Positions 44,673 through 54,300 are shown, counted from the stretch's first letter. The stretch is 64,000 nucleotides of DNA from Micromonospora cremea (GCF_900143515.1 NZ_FSQT01000001.1:2542001-2606000); one strand, 5' to 3'. A program made the numbers and translations. The notes: generated from the letters alone by a model not told the origin.

Positions 44673-46037
44673 ATGCCCGTTGCCCGTCGCACGCTGCTCG
44701 GCGCCGGCCTGGCCGCCGCGACCTCCGCCCTCACCGGCTGCCGTGACACCGGCGCAGCGGCCCCGGGTTGGACCGCCGCCGACGATGCGGTGACCGCGAC
44801 CGACGTCGCCGGCAACAGGGCGGGGTTCGGCCCGGCCACGAAACCCGGGTACGGCACGGTGAACCCCGGCGGCGGCACCTCGCCGTGGCAGGCCCGCTAT
44901 GCCGCGGACGTGAGCGCGCTGCTGCGGCGACACCTGCCCGCCACGCCGCAGACCTTCCAGCACAGCGGCTTCCCCGGTGCCGTCGCCGTCGTCCTGGTCA
45001 ACGGCAAGACGACGGTGCACACCGCTCTCGGGGAGGCGCTCCGCTACGCGGCGGGCCCGAAACTCCTCGCAGCGGACAAACGCGTTCCGATGCGCGGCGA
45101 CTCCATCTTCGACCTCGCCTCGGTCACCAAGGTCTACACCGCCATCCTGCTCCTGCAGCAGGTCGACAAGGGGCGCGTCGACCTCGCCGCCCCCGTCCGC
45201 GACTACCTGCCCGCCTTCACCGGCACCGGCAAGGACCAGGTCACCGTCGAGATGCTGCTCACCCACACCAGCGGCCTCCCCGTCGGCGCCAAGGTCACCG
45301 GTCTGGCGGACAACGCGGCCCGGTGGAACGCCGTGCTCGCCACCCCCCTGGTCTCCGGCGCCGTGCCCGGCACGACGTTCCGCTACTCCAGCGTCGGGCT
45401 CATGGTCGCCGGCAAGATCGTGGAAAAGGTCACCGGTCAGGGCCTCGAGCAGGCTCTCACGACCAACCTCACCGGCCCCCTCGGCCTGCGCAGCACCGGC
45501 TTCAACCCCAACACCTGGCTGTCCAGCGACGCCAGGACCACCCGCCTGGTCGCCACCGACGCCCGCTCGTCCCGCGGCCTGCTTCGCGGCACTGTCCACG
45601 ACGACGTCGCCAACCACCTCGGCGGCATCGCCGGTCACGCCGGCATCTTCGCCAGCGCCACCGACCTGGCCGCCATCGGCCAACTCCTCCTCAACGGCGG
45701 CACATACCAGGGCAAGCGCATCCTCGCCGCCGCGACCGTTCGCCGGATGCTCACCAACCACAACGCCGGGAAACCCGCCATCGACCCCGAGCGCCCCAAC
45801 CGCACCTCCGCCCACGGCCTCGGTGTCGTCCTCAACCAACCCTGGTTCATGGGCAGGCTCGCCTCCCCCGAAACCTTCGGCCACACCGGCTTCGCCGGGC
45901 CCTCACTCCTGGTCGACCCGAACCGCAGACTCGTCCTGGCCCTGCTCACCAACCGGGCCCACCCCAACTGGAGCTGGGCGGACCCCGACCCCGTACGCGC
46001 CGCCGTCGGCGACGTCCTCGCCAAGGCCCTGCCCTGA
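44673..46037 (+). CDS. Serine hydrolase, beta-lactamase family (class C-like), secreted lipoprotein
   Basis: 454 residues from ATG 44673. N-terminal RRTLLGAGLAAATSALTGC has a Tat/lipobox pattern. Catalytic Ser-x-x-Lys in LASVTKVYTAIL, a Tyr in TFRYSSVGL and the third motif GHTGFAG are all present, as in beta-lactamase/D-Ala-D-Ala carboxypeptidase-related esterases. Role is either peptidoglycan or small-ester hydrolysis at the surface. Confidence 0.88.
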   Translation: MPVARRTLLGAGLAAATSALTGCRDTGAAAPGWTAADDAVTATDVAGNRAGFGPATKPGYGTVNPGGGTSPWQARYAADVSALLRRHLPATPQTFQHSGFPGAVAVVLVNGKTTVHTALGEALRYAAGPKLLAADKRVPMRGDSIFDLASVTKVYTAILLLQQVDKGRVDLAAPVRDYLPAFTGTGKDQVTVEMLLTHTSGLPVGAKVTGLADNAARWNAVLATPLVSGAVPGTTFRYSSVGLMVAGKIVEKVTGQGLEQALTTNLTGPLGLRSTGFNPNTWLSSDARTTRLVATDARSSRGLLRGTVHDDVANHLGGIAGHAGIFASATDLAAIGQLLLNGGTYQGKRILAAATVRRMLTNHNAGKPAIDPERPNRTSAHGLGVVLNQPWFMGRLASPETFGHTGFAGPSLLVDPNRRLVLALLTNRAHPNWSWADPDPVRAAVGDVLAKALP

Positions 46038-46087
46038 GTGGTGCCCGCAGCACCGGCGGGCCGGAGGAGCAGGAATAATCCCGCGGC

Positions 46088-46798
46088 ATGCGGGGACGAA
46101 TCGGTGCGGTCCGACGGTGGTACGCCGAGCACAGGCGGGTCGTCCGTCGTAGCCTGCTCGCGCTGGTCGCTGGTGTGGTGCTGCTGGGCGGCGGCGGCAC
46201 CCTGGCCAGCGTGGTGTGGATTCGCGGTGACGCGGATGACCACATCTACAGCGAGGCCCGTGTGCCGGACGCGCCGGTCGCCCTGGTCCTGGGCACCAAG
46301 GTGGACGCGGACGGCGAGCCGTCACCGTTCCTCGCCGCCCGGTTGGAGATCGCGCGGCGGCTGTTCGACGCCGGCAAGGTTCGGGCGATCCTGGTGTCCG
46401 GCGACAACATGAACGCCGACTACGACGAGCCCGGGGCGATGATGCGCTGGCTGGTCGACCGGGGCGTGCCGGCGCAGCAGGTGGTGCTGGACCACGCCGG
46501 CTTCGACACGTACGACTCGTGCGCGCGAGCCGAGCGGATCTTCGGGGTGAAGCGTGCGACCGTGGTGACCCAGTCCTTCCACCTGCCCCGCGCCGTGGCT
46601 CTGTGCCGGCGCCTGGGCATCGACGCCAGCGGCGTGGGCGACGAGACCGTGAAGCGGTACGGCCGACCGTGGCGGGTCAGCTCGACCCGCGAGTACGGTG
46701 CCTGCCTGAAGGCGGCTCTGGACCTGCTCTCGGGCCGGGACCCGGTCCATCTGGGCCGCCGCGAGACCGGCGTCGACGACGCTCTCCGGAAGGGCTGA
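46088..46798 (+). CDS. SanA/YdcF (DUF218) family membrane protein
   Basis: 236 residues. One N-terminal membrane segment (LLALVAGVVLLGGGGTLASVV), then the DUF218 fold: ALVLGTKVDADGEPSPFLAARLEIARRLFDAGKVRAILVSGDN, then DEPGAMMRWLVDRGV, DTYDSCARAERIFG and TQSFHLPRAVALCRRLGI. This family is linked to envelope and antibiotic phenotypes; enzyme activity unproven. Confidence 0.88.
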   Translation: MRGRIGAVRRWYAEHRRVVRRSLLALVAGVVLLGGGGTLASVVWIRGDADDHIYSEARVPDAPVALVLGTKVDADGEPSPFLAARLEIARRLFDAGKVRAILVSGDNMNADYDEPGAMMRWLVDRGVPAQQVVLDHAGFDTYDSCARAERIFGVKRATVVTQSFHLPRAVALCRRLGIDASGVGDETVKRYGRPWRVSSTREYGACLKAALDLLSGRDPVHLGRRETGVDDALRKG

Positions 46799-46860
46799 CA
46801 CGGTCGCGGTCCTGGCGCCCGGCCACCGACGCGGATCCGGCAGCCTCGGCCGGCGTCCCG

Positions 46861-47883
46861 TCAGGGGTGCCGGGGTGCTGCGGCGCTGTCGCGTTCGATG
46901 AGGTCGGTGGCGAGTTCGACGCGCGGGCTTTCGATCGTCTCGCCGCAGGCGAGCCGCAGCACGGTACGCGCGGCCAGCATGCCCATCTTGGCCAGGGGTT
47001 GGCGGACCTTGGTCAGCGGCGACGAGCACCACTGGACCTCCGGCAGGTCGTCGAAGCCGACCACGCTGATGTCGTCGGGCACCCGTAGGCCGCGTTTGCG
47101 GACCGCCTCGTAGACGCCGAGCGCCATCTGGTCGCTGGCGGCGAAGATGGCGGTCGGCGGGTCGGGCAGGCACAGCAGTTGCGTACCGGCGGTGTAGCCG
47201 GCCTCGTGGTAGAAGTTGCCGGGGCGGATCAGGGTGTCGTCGACAGCGATACCGGCGGCGGCGAGCGCCGCGCGGTAGCCGTCCAGACGGGCCCTGCTGC
47301 ACATCAGGTGCGGTGGACCGGCGATGAAGCCGATGCGGCGGTGGCCGAGTCCGAGCAGGTACTGGCTGGCGCTCAGGCTGCCCGCCCAGTTGGTGGCGCC
47401 GATGGTGGGTGCCGCCTGCGGGTCGATGCCGGCGGGGTCGACGATCACCACCGGGAGGTGGAGCCGGCTCAGCTCGGCCTGGAGCGGCGGATTCACCATC
47501 GAGGTCACGAAGATGACCCCGTCGGTAAAGCGGGCGCGCATGTTGTCGAGCCACTGCTTCGCCGAGAGGATGCGCCAGTGGATGGCCGAGACGACGGTGC
47601 CGACGCCGCTGCTCAGCGCGACGTCCTCCACCCCACGGATGATCTCCACTGCCCATGGGCTGTCCAGGTCGTTGAAGACCAGGTCGATCAGGGCGGCATC
47701 GGTCCCCCTGACGGACGAACGGCGGCGGTAACCGTGCAGGGTGAGAAGTTCCTCGACCCGTTCCCGGGTCTGGGGTGCGACGTCGGAGCGGCCGTTGATG
47801 ACCCGGGAGACCGTGGGTACGGAGACGCCGGCCAGCCGCGCGATCACCGCGATGGTGACGGTTCGGCGGTTGTCGGATCCCAT
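46861..47883 (-). CDS. LacI-family transcriptional regulator
   Basis: 340 residues. N-terminal HTH VTIAVIARLAGVSVPTVSRVINGRSDV (residues about 8-34), then the periplasmic-binding-like sensor with GASDQ-type region FAASDQMALGVYEAVRKRG, DDISVVGFDDLP and PLTKVRQPLAKMG near the end. Divergent from the GH43 gene with two palindromic operator candidates between them, so it likely represses that xylosidase gene in response to a sugar. Confidence 0.92.
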   Translation of the reverse strand: MGSDNRRTVTIAVIARLAGVSVPTVSRVINGRSDVAPQTRERVEELLTLHGYRRRSSVRGTDAALIDLVFNDLDSPWAVEIIRGVEDVALSSGVGTVVSAIHWRILSAKQWLDNMRARFTDGVIFVTSMVNPPLQAELSRLHLPVVIVDPAGIDPQAAPTIGATNWAGSLSASQYLLGLGHRRIGFIAGPPHLMCSRARLDGYRAALAAAGIAVDDTLIRPGNFYHEAGYTAGTQLLCLPDPPTAIFAASDQMALGVYEAVRKRGLRVPDDISVVGFDDLPEVQWCSSPLTKVRQPLAKMGMLAARTVLRLACGETIESPRVELATDLIERDSAAAPRHP

Positions 47884-47941
47884 GGTCGGCCCTTCGTCTG
47901 GCTGAAGTCTCAGGTCGGCTCGACGGTTCGAAGGTGCATGT

Positions 47942-47954
47942 CCGAAACTTTCGG
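47942..47954. promoter_or_regulatory. Palindromic operator candidate O1
   Basis: CCGAAACTTTCGG is a perfect 6-1-6 palindrome, 59 bases upstream of the LacI start codon. It resembles the second site at 48077. Confidence 0.5.
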
Positions 47955-48057
47955 TGCTTCACCGAATCGATTGCCGGGACGCTACGAGTTGTTTCCACAC
48001 TGGTCAAGGTCTCTGTCTTATTGCGAAAAGAGCGGCTAGCGTAGTCAGGGCTTCCAC

Positions 48058-48088
48058 AACTTCCGGTCCGCAGAGCCGGAAGTTTCCG
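48058..48088. promoter_or_regulatory. Palindromic operator candidate O2 upstream of GH43
   Basis: CGGAAGTTTCCG (48077-48088) is a perfect 5-2-5 palindrome with the same centre layout as the LacI-side site. It overlaps a longer inverted repeat AACTTCCGG to CCGGAAGTT (48058-48084). It ends 23 bases before the GH43 start codon, a good place for a repressor. Confidence 0.5.
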
Positions 48089-48111
48089 AAAAGCCGCACA
48101 GAGGAGCCCTC

Positions 48112-49737
48112 GTGTCGACCGACACCGCTGCCGCGGCGACCGCTGCCCGGTCGATCCGCAACCCTGTCCTCGCCGGGTTCCACCCGGACCCGTCGATCCT
48201 GCGCGTCGGCGACGACTACTACCTGGCCACCTCGACGTTCGAGTGGTACCCGGGGGTGCGCGTACACCATTCGCGCGACCTCGTGCACTGGCGGGCACTG
48301 GGCGGGATCATCACCGACCGTCGCCTGCTCGACCTTCGCGGCTGCGGGGATTCCAATGGGGTGTGGGCGCCCGACCTGACCTACCACGACGGCGAGTTCC
48401 ACCTCGTCTACAGCGATGTCGCCAGCTTCGCCAGCGGCTACTGGGATCCGCAGAACTACCTGGTCACCGCCCCTGACATCGCCGGCCCCTGGTCGGATCC
48501 GGTACAGCTGCACGGGCGCGGTTTCGATGCCGCGCTGTTCCACGACGACGACGGCACCACCTGGCTGTTGAGCATGAGCGCGGACTGGCGACCCGGCCGG
48601 GACCGCTTCGCCGGCATCGAGATCCAGCAGTACGACCGGGTGGCGCGCGCTCTCGTCGGCCGACCCCGCCTGCTGTTCACCGGAACCCCGGTCGGGATGA
48701 CCGAGGGCCCGCACCTCTACCGCCACGACGGCTGGTACTGGCTGATCACCGCCGAGGGTGGCACCAGTTGGGAGCACCAGGTCACCGTGGCGCGGTCACG
48801 GGAGCTGTTCGGGCCCTACGAGGTGGACCCGGACGGCTCGCTGCTCACCTCCGTCGGCCGACCCGACCTGCGCCTGCAGAAGGCCGGCCACGGCAGTCTG
48901 GTTCGCACTCCGGACGGCGGCTGGTACCTGGCGCACCTGGCCGGCCGCCCCTATTCGCCGCTGGGCAGCTGCGTGCTCGGCCGGGAGACCGCGATCCAGC
49001 GGGTCGACTGGCCGTCGGGGGGCTGGCCTCAGATCCCCGGCGGGGTGCCGGCGGAGGAGGTCGCCGCACCGGACCTGCCGGCGCACCCGTGGCCGGCGGA
49101 TCCCGCCACCGACCATTTCGACGGCCCGGAGCTGGCCCGCTGCTGGTCGACGTTGCGCCGCCCGGCCAGCGCGGACTGGCTCGACCTGCGCTCCCGCCCG
49201 TCGCACCTGCGGATCTACGGCGGGCAGTCGCCAGTGGGCCGGCAGAGCCCCAGTCTGGTCGCGCGGCGCGTCGGGGCGACGCACTGCTCGCTGGAGACCG
49301 TGGTCGAGTTCGACCCGGTCGACCACCGCCAGCTCGCCGGGATCACCGCCTACTACAACACCCTCAACTGGCACCACCTCTACCTGAGCCGCGCCGACGA
49401 TGGGCGGGTCGTCCTGGAGCTGCTCAGTTCCGACAACGGGCGGCGCACCCCGTACCCCGAACTGACCGTCGACGCCTGCGACGTCGCCCGCGTCGGCCTG
49501 CGGGCGACGTTCGACGGGCCTGTCGTGCGCTTCGAGTACGACCTTGGCGCCGGTTGGCGCCAGCTTCCGGTGGACCTGGACGCGACCATCCTGTCCGACG
49601 AGCACGCCGCGCTGATCATCGACGGGGAGCCGGCTGCGTGGGGTTTCACCGGAGCGTTCCTCGGCCTGTGGGTGCAGGACCTCGGCCGCGACGGCGCCTA
49701 CGCCGACTTCGACCTGGCCACTTACCGGGAGCACTGA
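48112..49737 (+). CDS. GH43-family beta-xylosidase/arabinofuranosidase-like protein
   Basis: 541 residues from GTG 48112 (GAGGAG upstream), no signal peptide, so intracellular. Five-bladed GH43 propeller: PDPSILRVGDDYYLATSTFEWYPGV (general base Asp), GVWAPDLTYH (pKa-modulating Asp) and GTPVGMTEGPHLY (acid Glu). A C-terminal beta-sandwich from about 330 (DHFDGPELARCWSTLR) is typical of XynB-type xylosidases. It probably cleaves xylo-oligosaccharides taken up by the cell. Confidence 0.9.
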   Translation: MSTDTAAAATAARSIRNPVLAGFHPDPSILRVGDDYYLATSTFEWYPGVRVHHSRDLVHWRALGGIITDRRLLDLRGCGDSNGVWAPDLTYHDGEFHLVYSDVASFASGYWDPQNYLVTAPDIAGPWSDPVQLHGRGFDAALFHDDDGTTWLLSMSADWRPGRDRFAGIEIQQYDRVARALVGRPRLLFTGTPVGMTEGPHLYRHDGWYWLITAEGGTSWEHQVTVARSRELFGPYEVDPDGSLLTSVGRPDLRLQKAGHGSLVRTPDGGWYLAHLAGRPYSPLGSCVLGRETAIQRVDWPSGGWPQIPGGVPAEEVAAPDLPAHPWPADPATDHFDGPELARCWSTLRRPASADWLDLRSRPSHLRIYGGQSPVGRQSPSLVARRVGATHCSLETVVEFDPVDHRQLAGITAYYNTLNWHHLYLSRADDGRVVLELLSSDNGRRTPYPELTVDACDVARVGLRATFDGPVVRFEYDLGAGWRQLPVDLDATILSDEHAALIIDGEPAAWGFTGAFLGLWVQDLGRDGAYADFDLATYREH

Positions 49738-49789
49738 CCGGCGTCCGTCCCCCACGGCCGACCGGAGATGGGGACCGCTTGATGAGCGG

Positions 49790-50617
49790 TCAGGGCTCCG
49801 CCCGGCTGGCCGGTTGTCGGGACAACCACGGCGCGACGCGGGTCCAGGCGCGATCCGCTCGCTGCGGCCCCGATCCGGCGCGCTGGAGCAGGCCACGGGC
49901 GACCAGGTCGACGGTGAGCACGACGGCGACGGCCTCGACGGCGAGGAGCCCGACGAGCACGACCAGCTGCGTCACACCGGCGGCGAGGGGGCTCGCCCCA
50001 CCGAGCAGCACCCCGACGAACGCACCCGGCAAGGTCACCAGGCCCACCGTCCGGGTCTGGTCCAGTGCCGGGACCAGTGCCTGTCCGGCCGCCGGACGGC
50101 ACACCAGCAGCACGGCGTCCCGTGGCAGCAGGCCCAGGGCCAGGCCGGCCTCCACCTCACCGCGCCGGCTGGTCAGCTCGTCCAGCGCGCGGCGACCGGC
50201 CAACGAGGTGGCGGTCATCGCCCCGCCGATCAGGATCCCCGCCACTGGAATGATCGCGATGCCACGCGGCGGCACCAGATTCGCCAGCAGCAATCCCAGC
50301 ACCACCAGCATGCTGCCCGCGACGATCGGCGCGCCGGCCCACCACCCCTGCCCGCCACCGGTGATGCGCCGGCCGGAGGTGCCCGCCGCCACCACGCACA
50401 TCAGGACGACGAACGCGGCCGTGGCCCAGAGCGACGACACGATGGCCGCGATCAGCAGCGACACGGCGCCCAGCTGGATCGCGGCACGGACGGCGGCGAC
50501 CATGACCTCTCGACCGTGACCCAGCTTCCCCACGGTCACGACGACCGCCGCCACGAGGGTCAGGACCATCAGCGCCACGGCGAGCTTCGGGCCGACCACC
50601 AACATCGTCGAGGACAT
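49790..50617 (-). CDS. FetB/YbbM-like (UPF0014) ABC permease
   Basis: 275 residues with about seven membrane segments: VRAAIQLGAVSLLIAAIV, TSGRRITGGGQGWW, LLLANLVPPRGIAIIPVAGILIGGAMTATSLAGRR and LPGAFVGVLLGGASP. These match UPF0014, whose known member FetB works with the ATPase FetA in metal export. No ATPase partner gene is visible beside it. Confidence 0.85.
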   Translation of the reverse strand: MSSTMLVVGPKLAVALMVLTLVAAVVVTVGKLGHGREVMVAAVRAAIQLGAVSLLIAAIVSSLWATAAFVVLMCVVAAGTSGRRITGGGQGWWAGAPIVAGSMLVVLGLLLANLVPPRGIAIIPVAGILIGGAMTATSLAGRRALDELTSRRGEVEAGLALGLLPRDAVLLVCRPAAGQALVPALDQTRTVGLVTLPGAFVGVLLGGASPLAAGVTQLVVLVGLLAVEAVAVVLTVDLVARGLLQRAGSGPQRADRAWTRVAPWLSRQPASRAEP

Positions 50618-50674
50618 GAGATCAGTCTCGCGCCGCGTTGATCCGGACGCGTGCCCACGTCCCCGCCGGGTGGG

Positions 50675-51901
50675 TCAGTGCGCGACGGCGACCGGCTCCG
50701 CCTCGCGCGAGCGTCGGTCGGCTGACAGGCTGACACCGGCCAGGACCAGCCCGAGGACCGCCAGGGCCAGGCCCACCCGGGCGGGTGCGAGATAACCGAG
50801 CCCGGCGGCGATGGCGACGCTGCCCAGCGCAGCGCCCAGACTGTTCGCGATGTTCATGGCCGACTGGTTGACCGCCGCACCCATCAGCTGCGCTCCGGGG
50901 GCGACGGTGATCAGGCGCGCCTGCAGGACCGGACCCAGATAGAGGCTGGTCGCGCCGACCAGGAACGCACCCACGAACAGGCCGGTGCGGGTCGACGCGA
51001 CGAGGCTGAACACGGCGATGCTCGCGATCATCGCGACGAAGCCGATGATCATGCTTCGGCGCAGGTCCCGGTCCGCGAGCCAGCCTCCCAGGGCATTGCC
51101 GACAGTCATGCCGAGACCGACCGCCACCAGCGCCCACGGCACGGTCGCGGCCGAGAGGCCGGCGACGTCGGTGGTGACCGGCGCGATGTAGGAGTCGACC
51201 GCGAAGAATCCGGCGAAGCCGACCGCCCCCGTCGCCGCGACCAGCCAGACCTGCGAGGTCCGCAGCGCCCTCAGCTCGGCGGCCGGCGAGCCGTCCGCCG
51301 CCGCGGCGACCTCCGGGACGACCGCCAGCACCGCCAGCAGGGTGAGCAGGAAGACGCCGGCGATGACCAGGTAGGCGATGCGCCAGCCGGCCGCCTGCCC
51401 GAGCCGGGTGATCAGCGGTACGCCCACCACGTTGGCCGCGGTCAGGCCGCTGAGCACGGTGGCGAAGCCGCGTGCCTCCCTGCCCGGACCCATCAGGGCC
51501 GCCGCGAGCAGGCCGGCGGCACCGAAGTACGCACCGTGCGGCAGCGCCGCGACGAACCGGGCCACCAGCACCAGGCCGAACGTCGGGGCGGTGGCGGACG
51601 CGATCGTGCCGACGGCGAAGAGGACGAGCAGCCCGAGGACGAGCTTCTTGCGGGGTACGCGCGCGCTCAGGGCGGCGATCAGGGGCGCTCCGACGACCAC
51701 GCCGAGCGCGTAGGCGGTGATCATCCAGCCCGCCCGGGCCACCGCGCCCGACGACGAGTGGGCGTACTGCTCGGGAAGCAGGCCGCGCGCGATCTCGGGC
51801 AGCAGGCCCATCGCCACGAACTCGGTCAGGCCGACCGCGACGCCACCCAGGGCCAGGGCGACGACGGCAGCCAGGCGTCGACCTCTGCTCAATCCATGCA
51901 C
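50675..51901 (-). CDS. MFS transporter (DHA1/AraJ-type)
   Basis: 408 residues, about 12 membrane segments. It carries the MFS motif between TM2 and TM3 (GAPLIAALSARVPRKKLVLGL) and a drug-efflux-like motif C region. Divergent from the ROK regulator with only 41 bases between starts, and a 20-base palindrome lies there, so the ROK protein probably controls it. Substrate unknown, possibly a sugar or drug. Confidence 0.88.
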   Translation of the reverse strand: MHGLSRGRRLAAVVALALGGVAVGLTEFVAMGLLPEIARGLLPEQYAHSSSGAVARAGWMITAYALGVVVGAPLIAALSARVPRKKLVLGLLVLFAVGTIASATAPTFGLVLVARFVAALPHGAYFGAAGLLAAALMGPGREARGFATVLSGLTAANVVGVPLITRLGQAAGWRIAYLVIAGVFLLTLLAVLAVVPEVAAAADGSPAAELRALRTSQVWLVAATGAVGFAGFFAVDSYIAPVTTDVAGLSAATVPWALVAVGLGMTVGNALGGWLADRDLRRSMIIGFVAMIASIAVFSLVASTRTGLFVGAFLVGATSLYLGPVLQARLITVAPGAQLMGAAVNQSAMNIANSLGAALGSVAIAAGLGYLAPARVGLALAVLGLVLAGVSLSADRRSREAEPVAVAH

Positions 51902-51910
51902 GGAGAGAAT

Positions 51911-51930
51911 TTAGCAACAGCGTTGCGTAA
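51911..51930. promoter_or_regulatory. Operator candidate shared by MFS and ROK genes
   Basis: TTAGCAACAGCGTTGCGTAA has a perfect GCAAC...GTTGC core (3-base spacer) with near-symmetrical TTA/TAA flanks, centred in the 41-base divergent gap. This is the position expected for an autoregulated repressor. Confidence 0.6.
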
Positions 51931-51942
51931 TATGGTGGTGAG

Positions 51943-53085
51943 ATGACTCGCACCACAGCCGACGTGACGTTCCTGCGCGGCTACAACCAGGCGCTCGTCA
52001 TGGCGGTGGGACGTACCGCGCGCACGTTCGAACGGTCCACCGTCGTCAACGCCACCGGCCTGACCCCGCAGGCTGTCTCCAAGGTCATCGCCCGCCTGGT
52101 CGCCGACGGCCTGATCCGGTCCGCCGGTGTCCGCCGCGCGTCCATCGGCAAGCCCGCGGTGGTCTACGAACTGGTCCCCGACAGCCGGTACGCCATCGGC
52201 GCCCACGTCGCCGGGCGCACTCTGCGGCTGGTCCTGGTCGACCTGGCCGGCACCGTGCAGCACTCGGCGGTCAGCCCGCTGCCCAGCGACTTCACCCCGG
52301 AGCAGCTTCTGCACACCCTGAAGTCGGGCATCGACGCCATCACCAGCGGCAACGACCTCCGCGGCCGACTGACCGGCGTGGGGCTCGGCATGATCGGCCC
52401 GCTGGACCACGAGCATGGCCTGGTGCGTGGCGCGCACGGTCTGCGGCACTGGCACGAGGTACCGCTGCGCGAGCTCGCCGAGGCGTACCTGGGCCTGCCG
52501 GTGCATCTCGACAAGGACGTCGCCGCGGGGATCACGGCCGAGGCGTGGCGCCATGGCGGAACGTTCGGCGACGCCGCGCTCATCATGGTCGAGTCGGGCA
52601 TCGGCGGCGGCTTCTGGCTCGGCGGCGGCGCACACCGCGGCGCACACACCAACGCCGGAGAGTTCGGCCACACGGTCGTCGATCTGGACGGGCCCCTCTG
52701 CGTCTGCGGACGCCACGGCTGCCTGGAGATCGTCCACAACCAGGCCGCCGACGCGGGAGACATCCCTCGCGCGGCCCACGTCCTGGCGATCGGCGTGGTC
52801 AACCTGCTCCAGACACTCGACCTCGCCCACGTGGTACTGGCGGGCGCGGATCTCCTGCGGCACGCGGACATCTACCTCGCCGCGGTCGAGCAGGCCGTCC
52901 GGGCGGACACGCGGCGCAGGGACTGGCTCACCACGGACGTGGGCCTGTCGAGCCTCGGCGCGGACGCGATCGCCGCGGGCGCCGCCATGCAGGTCCTCGA
53001 CGAGCAGTACGGCATCCCGGGTCTTGCCCCGCTCTCGGACTCCGCCCCGCCCCTCCCCCAGCGCGTGGCCACTGCCAGGCGCTAG
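51943..53085 (+). CDS. ROK-family transcriptional regulator (NagC/XylR-like)
   Basis: 380 residues. N-terminal winged helix (RTFERSTVVNATGLTPQAVSKVIARLVADGLI). The ROK part has GVGLGMIGPLDHEHG, HLDKDV, EFGHTVVD and the zinc motif CVCGRHGCLEIV (C-x-C-x4-C). It is probably a sugar-responsive repressor of the divergent MFS transporter. The stop overlaps the convergent TIGR03086 gene by 4 bases. Confidence 0.92.
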   Translation: MTRTTADVTFLRGYNQALVMAVGRTARTFERSTVVNATGLTPQAVSKVIARLVADGLIRSAGVRRASIGKPAVVYELVPDSRYAIGAHVAGRTLRLVLVDLAGTVQHSAVSPLPSDFTPEQLLHTLKSGIDAITSGNDLRGRLTGVGLGMIGPLDHEHGLVRGAHGLRHWHEVPLRELAEAYLGLPVHLDKDVAAGITAEAWRHGGTFGDAALIMVESGIGGGFWLGGGAHRGAHTNAGEFGHTVVDLDGPLCVCGRHGCLEIVHNQAADAGDIPRAAHVLAIGVVNLLQTLDLAHVVLAGADLLRHADIYLAAVEQAVRADTRRRDWLTTDVGLSSLGADAIAAGAAMQVLDEQYGIPGLAPLSDSAPPLPQRVATARR

Positions 53086-53687
53086 GAAGCCACCGCTGCA
53101 CTCCAGGCCGGGTCGCGGCCGGTGAGCCCGACGACCCGGTCGAGCAGCGCAGCCTCGTCCGGCACCGCGATCGACGGCCCGAACAGCCCCGGGGTGCCCT
53201 GGCTGCTCGCTTGTTGCGACACCAGACCATGGACCCACTCGAGGGTCCGCGGGTCGACGTCGTATGCCTGACCGGTCGCTCGGGCGAGATCCCAGCCGTG
53301 AACGAGCACCTCGTTCAGCGCGAACAGGCCCATGACCTCAGCCGGCAGCACGACGCCACCGGCCGCGGCTTCACCCGTCCAGGCGCTCGGTACGCGCCAC
53401 GCGGCGGCCAGTTGGTCGAGCTGCGCGGGCAGGACCGTGCGCCACCCAGGGTCCAGGTTGGCCATCGTGGAATCGCCGGGCCCGCCCGGCGCAGCGTCGG
53501 GAGCCTTCTCGGCGGCCATCCGGAACGCGATCGTGAGCCCGACGAGATGATCGAGCAGGTCACCGACGACCCATCCCGCGCACGGGGTGGGAGAGGTGAG
53601 CTGGTCATCGGTCACCCTCTGCACCAGCGACGTCAACGCGCGGGACGCCTGTGCGAAGTCCGGGGTGGCGGTGGTGATGTCGGGCAT
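53082..53687 (-). CDS. TIGR03086 family (DinB/maleylpyruvate isomerase-like) protein
   Basis: 201 residues. Pattern typical of the family: VTDDQLTSPTPCAGWVVGDLLDHLVGLT at the start, then LFALNEVLVHGWDLARATGQ. The His/Glu/His positions suggest metal binding, as in mycothiol-dependent enzymes. Substrate unknown. Confidence 0.88.
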   Translation of the reverse strand: MPDITTATPDFAQASRALTSLVQRVTDDQLTSPTPCAGWVVGDLLDHLVGLTIAFRMAAEKAPDAAPGGPGDSTMANLDPGWRTVLPAQLDQLAAAWRVPSAWTGEAAAGGVVLPAEVMGLFALNEVLVHGWDLARATGQAYDVDPRTLEWVHGLVSQQASSQGTPGLFGPSIAVPDEAALLDRVVGLTGRDPAWSAAVAS

Positions 53688-53806
53688 CTCGCTACTCCTT
53701 CGGGACGGATCGTCCGCACGCTAGTCGGGGGGTCCGACAAGGCGCCCTGGTCGGCCGGGGCGCTGGGCCGACCTGTGCGGTGGCGAGCGTCGCTCATGCT
53801 GGAAGG

Positions 53807-54187
53807 GTGATTCGCTTCGTGCTGAACGTGCTGTGGCTCATCTTCGGCGGTGGCATCGTGCTGGCGGTCAGTTACGGCATCGCCGCGCTGATCTGCTTCG
53901 TCCTGGTCATCACCATCCCGTTCGGCGTCGCGTCGCTGCGTCTCGCCGTCTACTCGTTGTGGCCGTTCGGCCGCACGCTGGTGCCCAAGCCGGGCGCCGG
54001 TGTCGCCTCCGGGCTGGCCAACGTCCTGTGGGTGGTGCTGGCGGGCTGGTGGCTCGCGCTGTCCCACATCGTCGCCGGCATCGCCCTCTGCGTCACGATC
54101 ATCGGGATTCCGTTCGGCATCGCCAACTTCAAGCTCGTCCCGGCCGCGTTCTGGCCCCTCGGCCGCGAGGTCGTCGGCACCCCGTGA
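53807..54187 (+). CDS. YccF-domain membrane protein
   Basis: 126 residues from GTG 53807; GTG 53780 is an alternative. Two YccF repeats: VLNVLWLIFGGG ... TIPFGVASLRLAVYSLWPFGR, and ANVLWVVLAGWWLALSHIVAGIALCVTIIGIPFGIANFKLVPAAFWPLGR. Inner-membrane protein of unknown function. Confidence 0.88.
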   Translation: MIRFVLNVLWLIFGGGIVLAVSYGIAALICFVLVITIPFGVASLRLAVYSLWPFGRTLVPKPGAGVASGLANVLWVVLAGWWLALSHIVAGIALCVTIIGIPFGIANFKLVPAAFWPLGREVVGTP

Positions 54188-54300
54188 CGTCAGCTCCGCC
54201 CGGCTTGGCCGGGCACCGTCGACAGTGGACGCCTGGGTACCATGCTGGTCGTACCGCAGCGGTGGCCTTGAGTCCGACGAACCTTCGATAGGAGCCTGGC

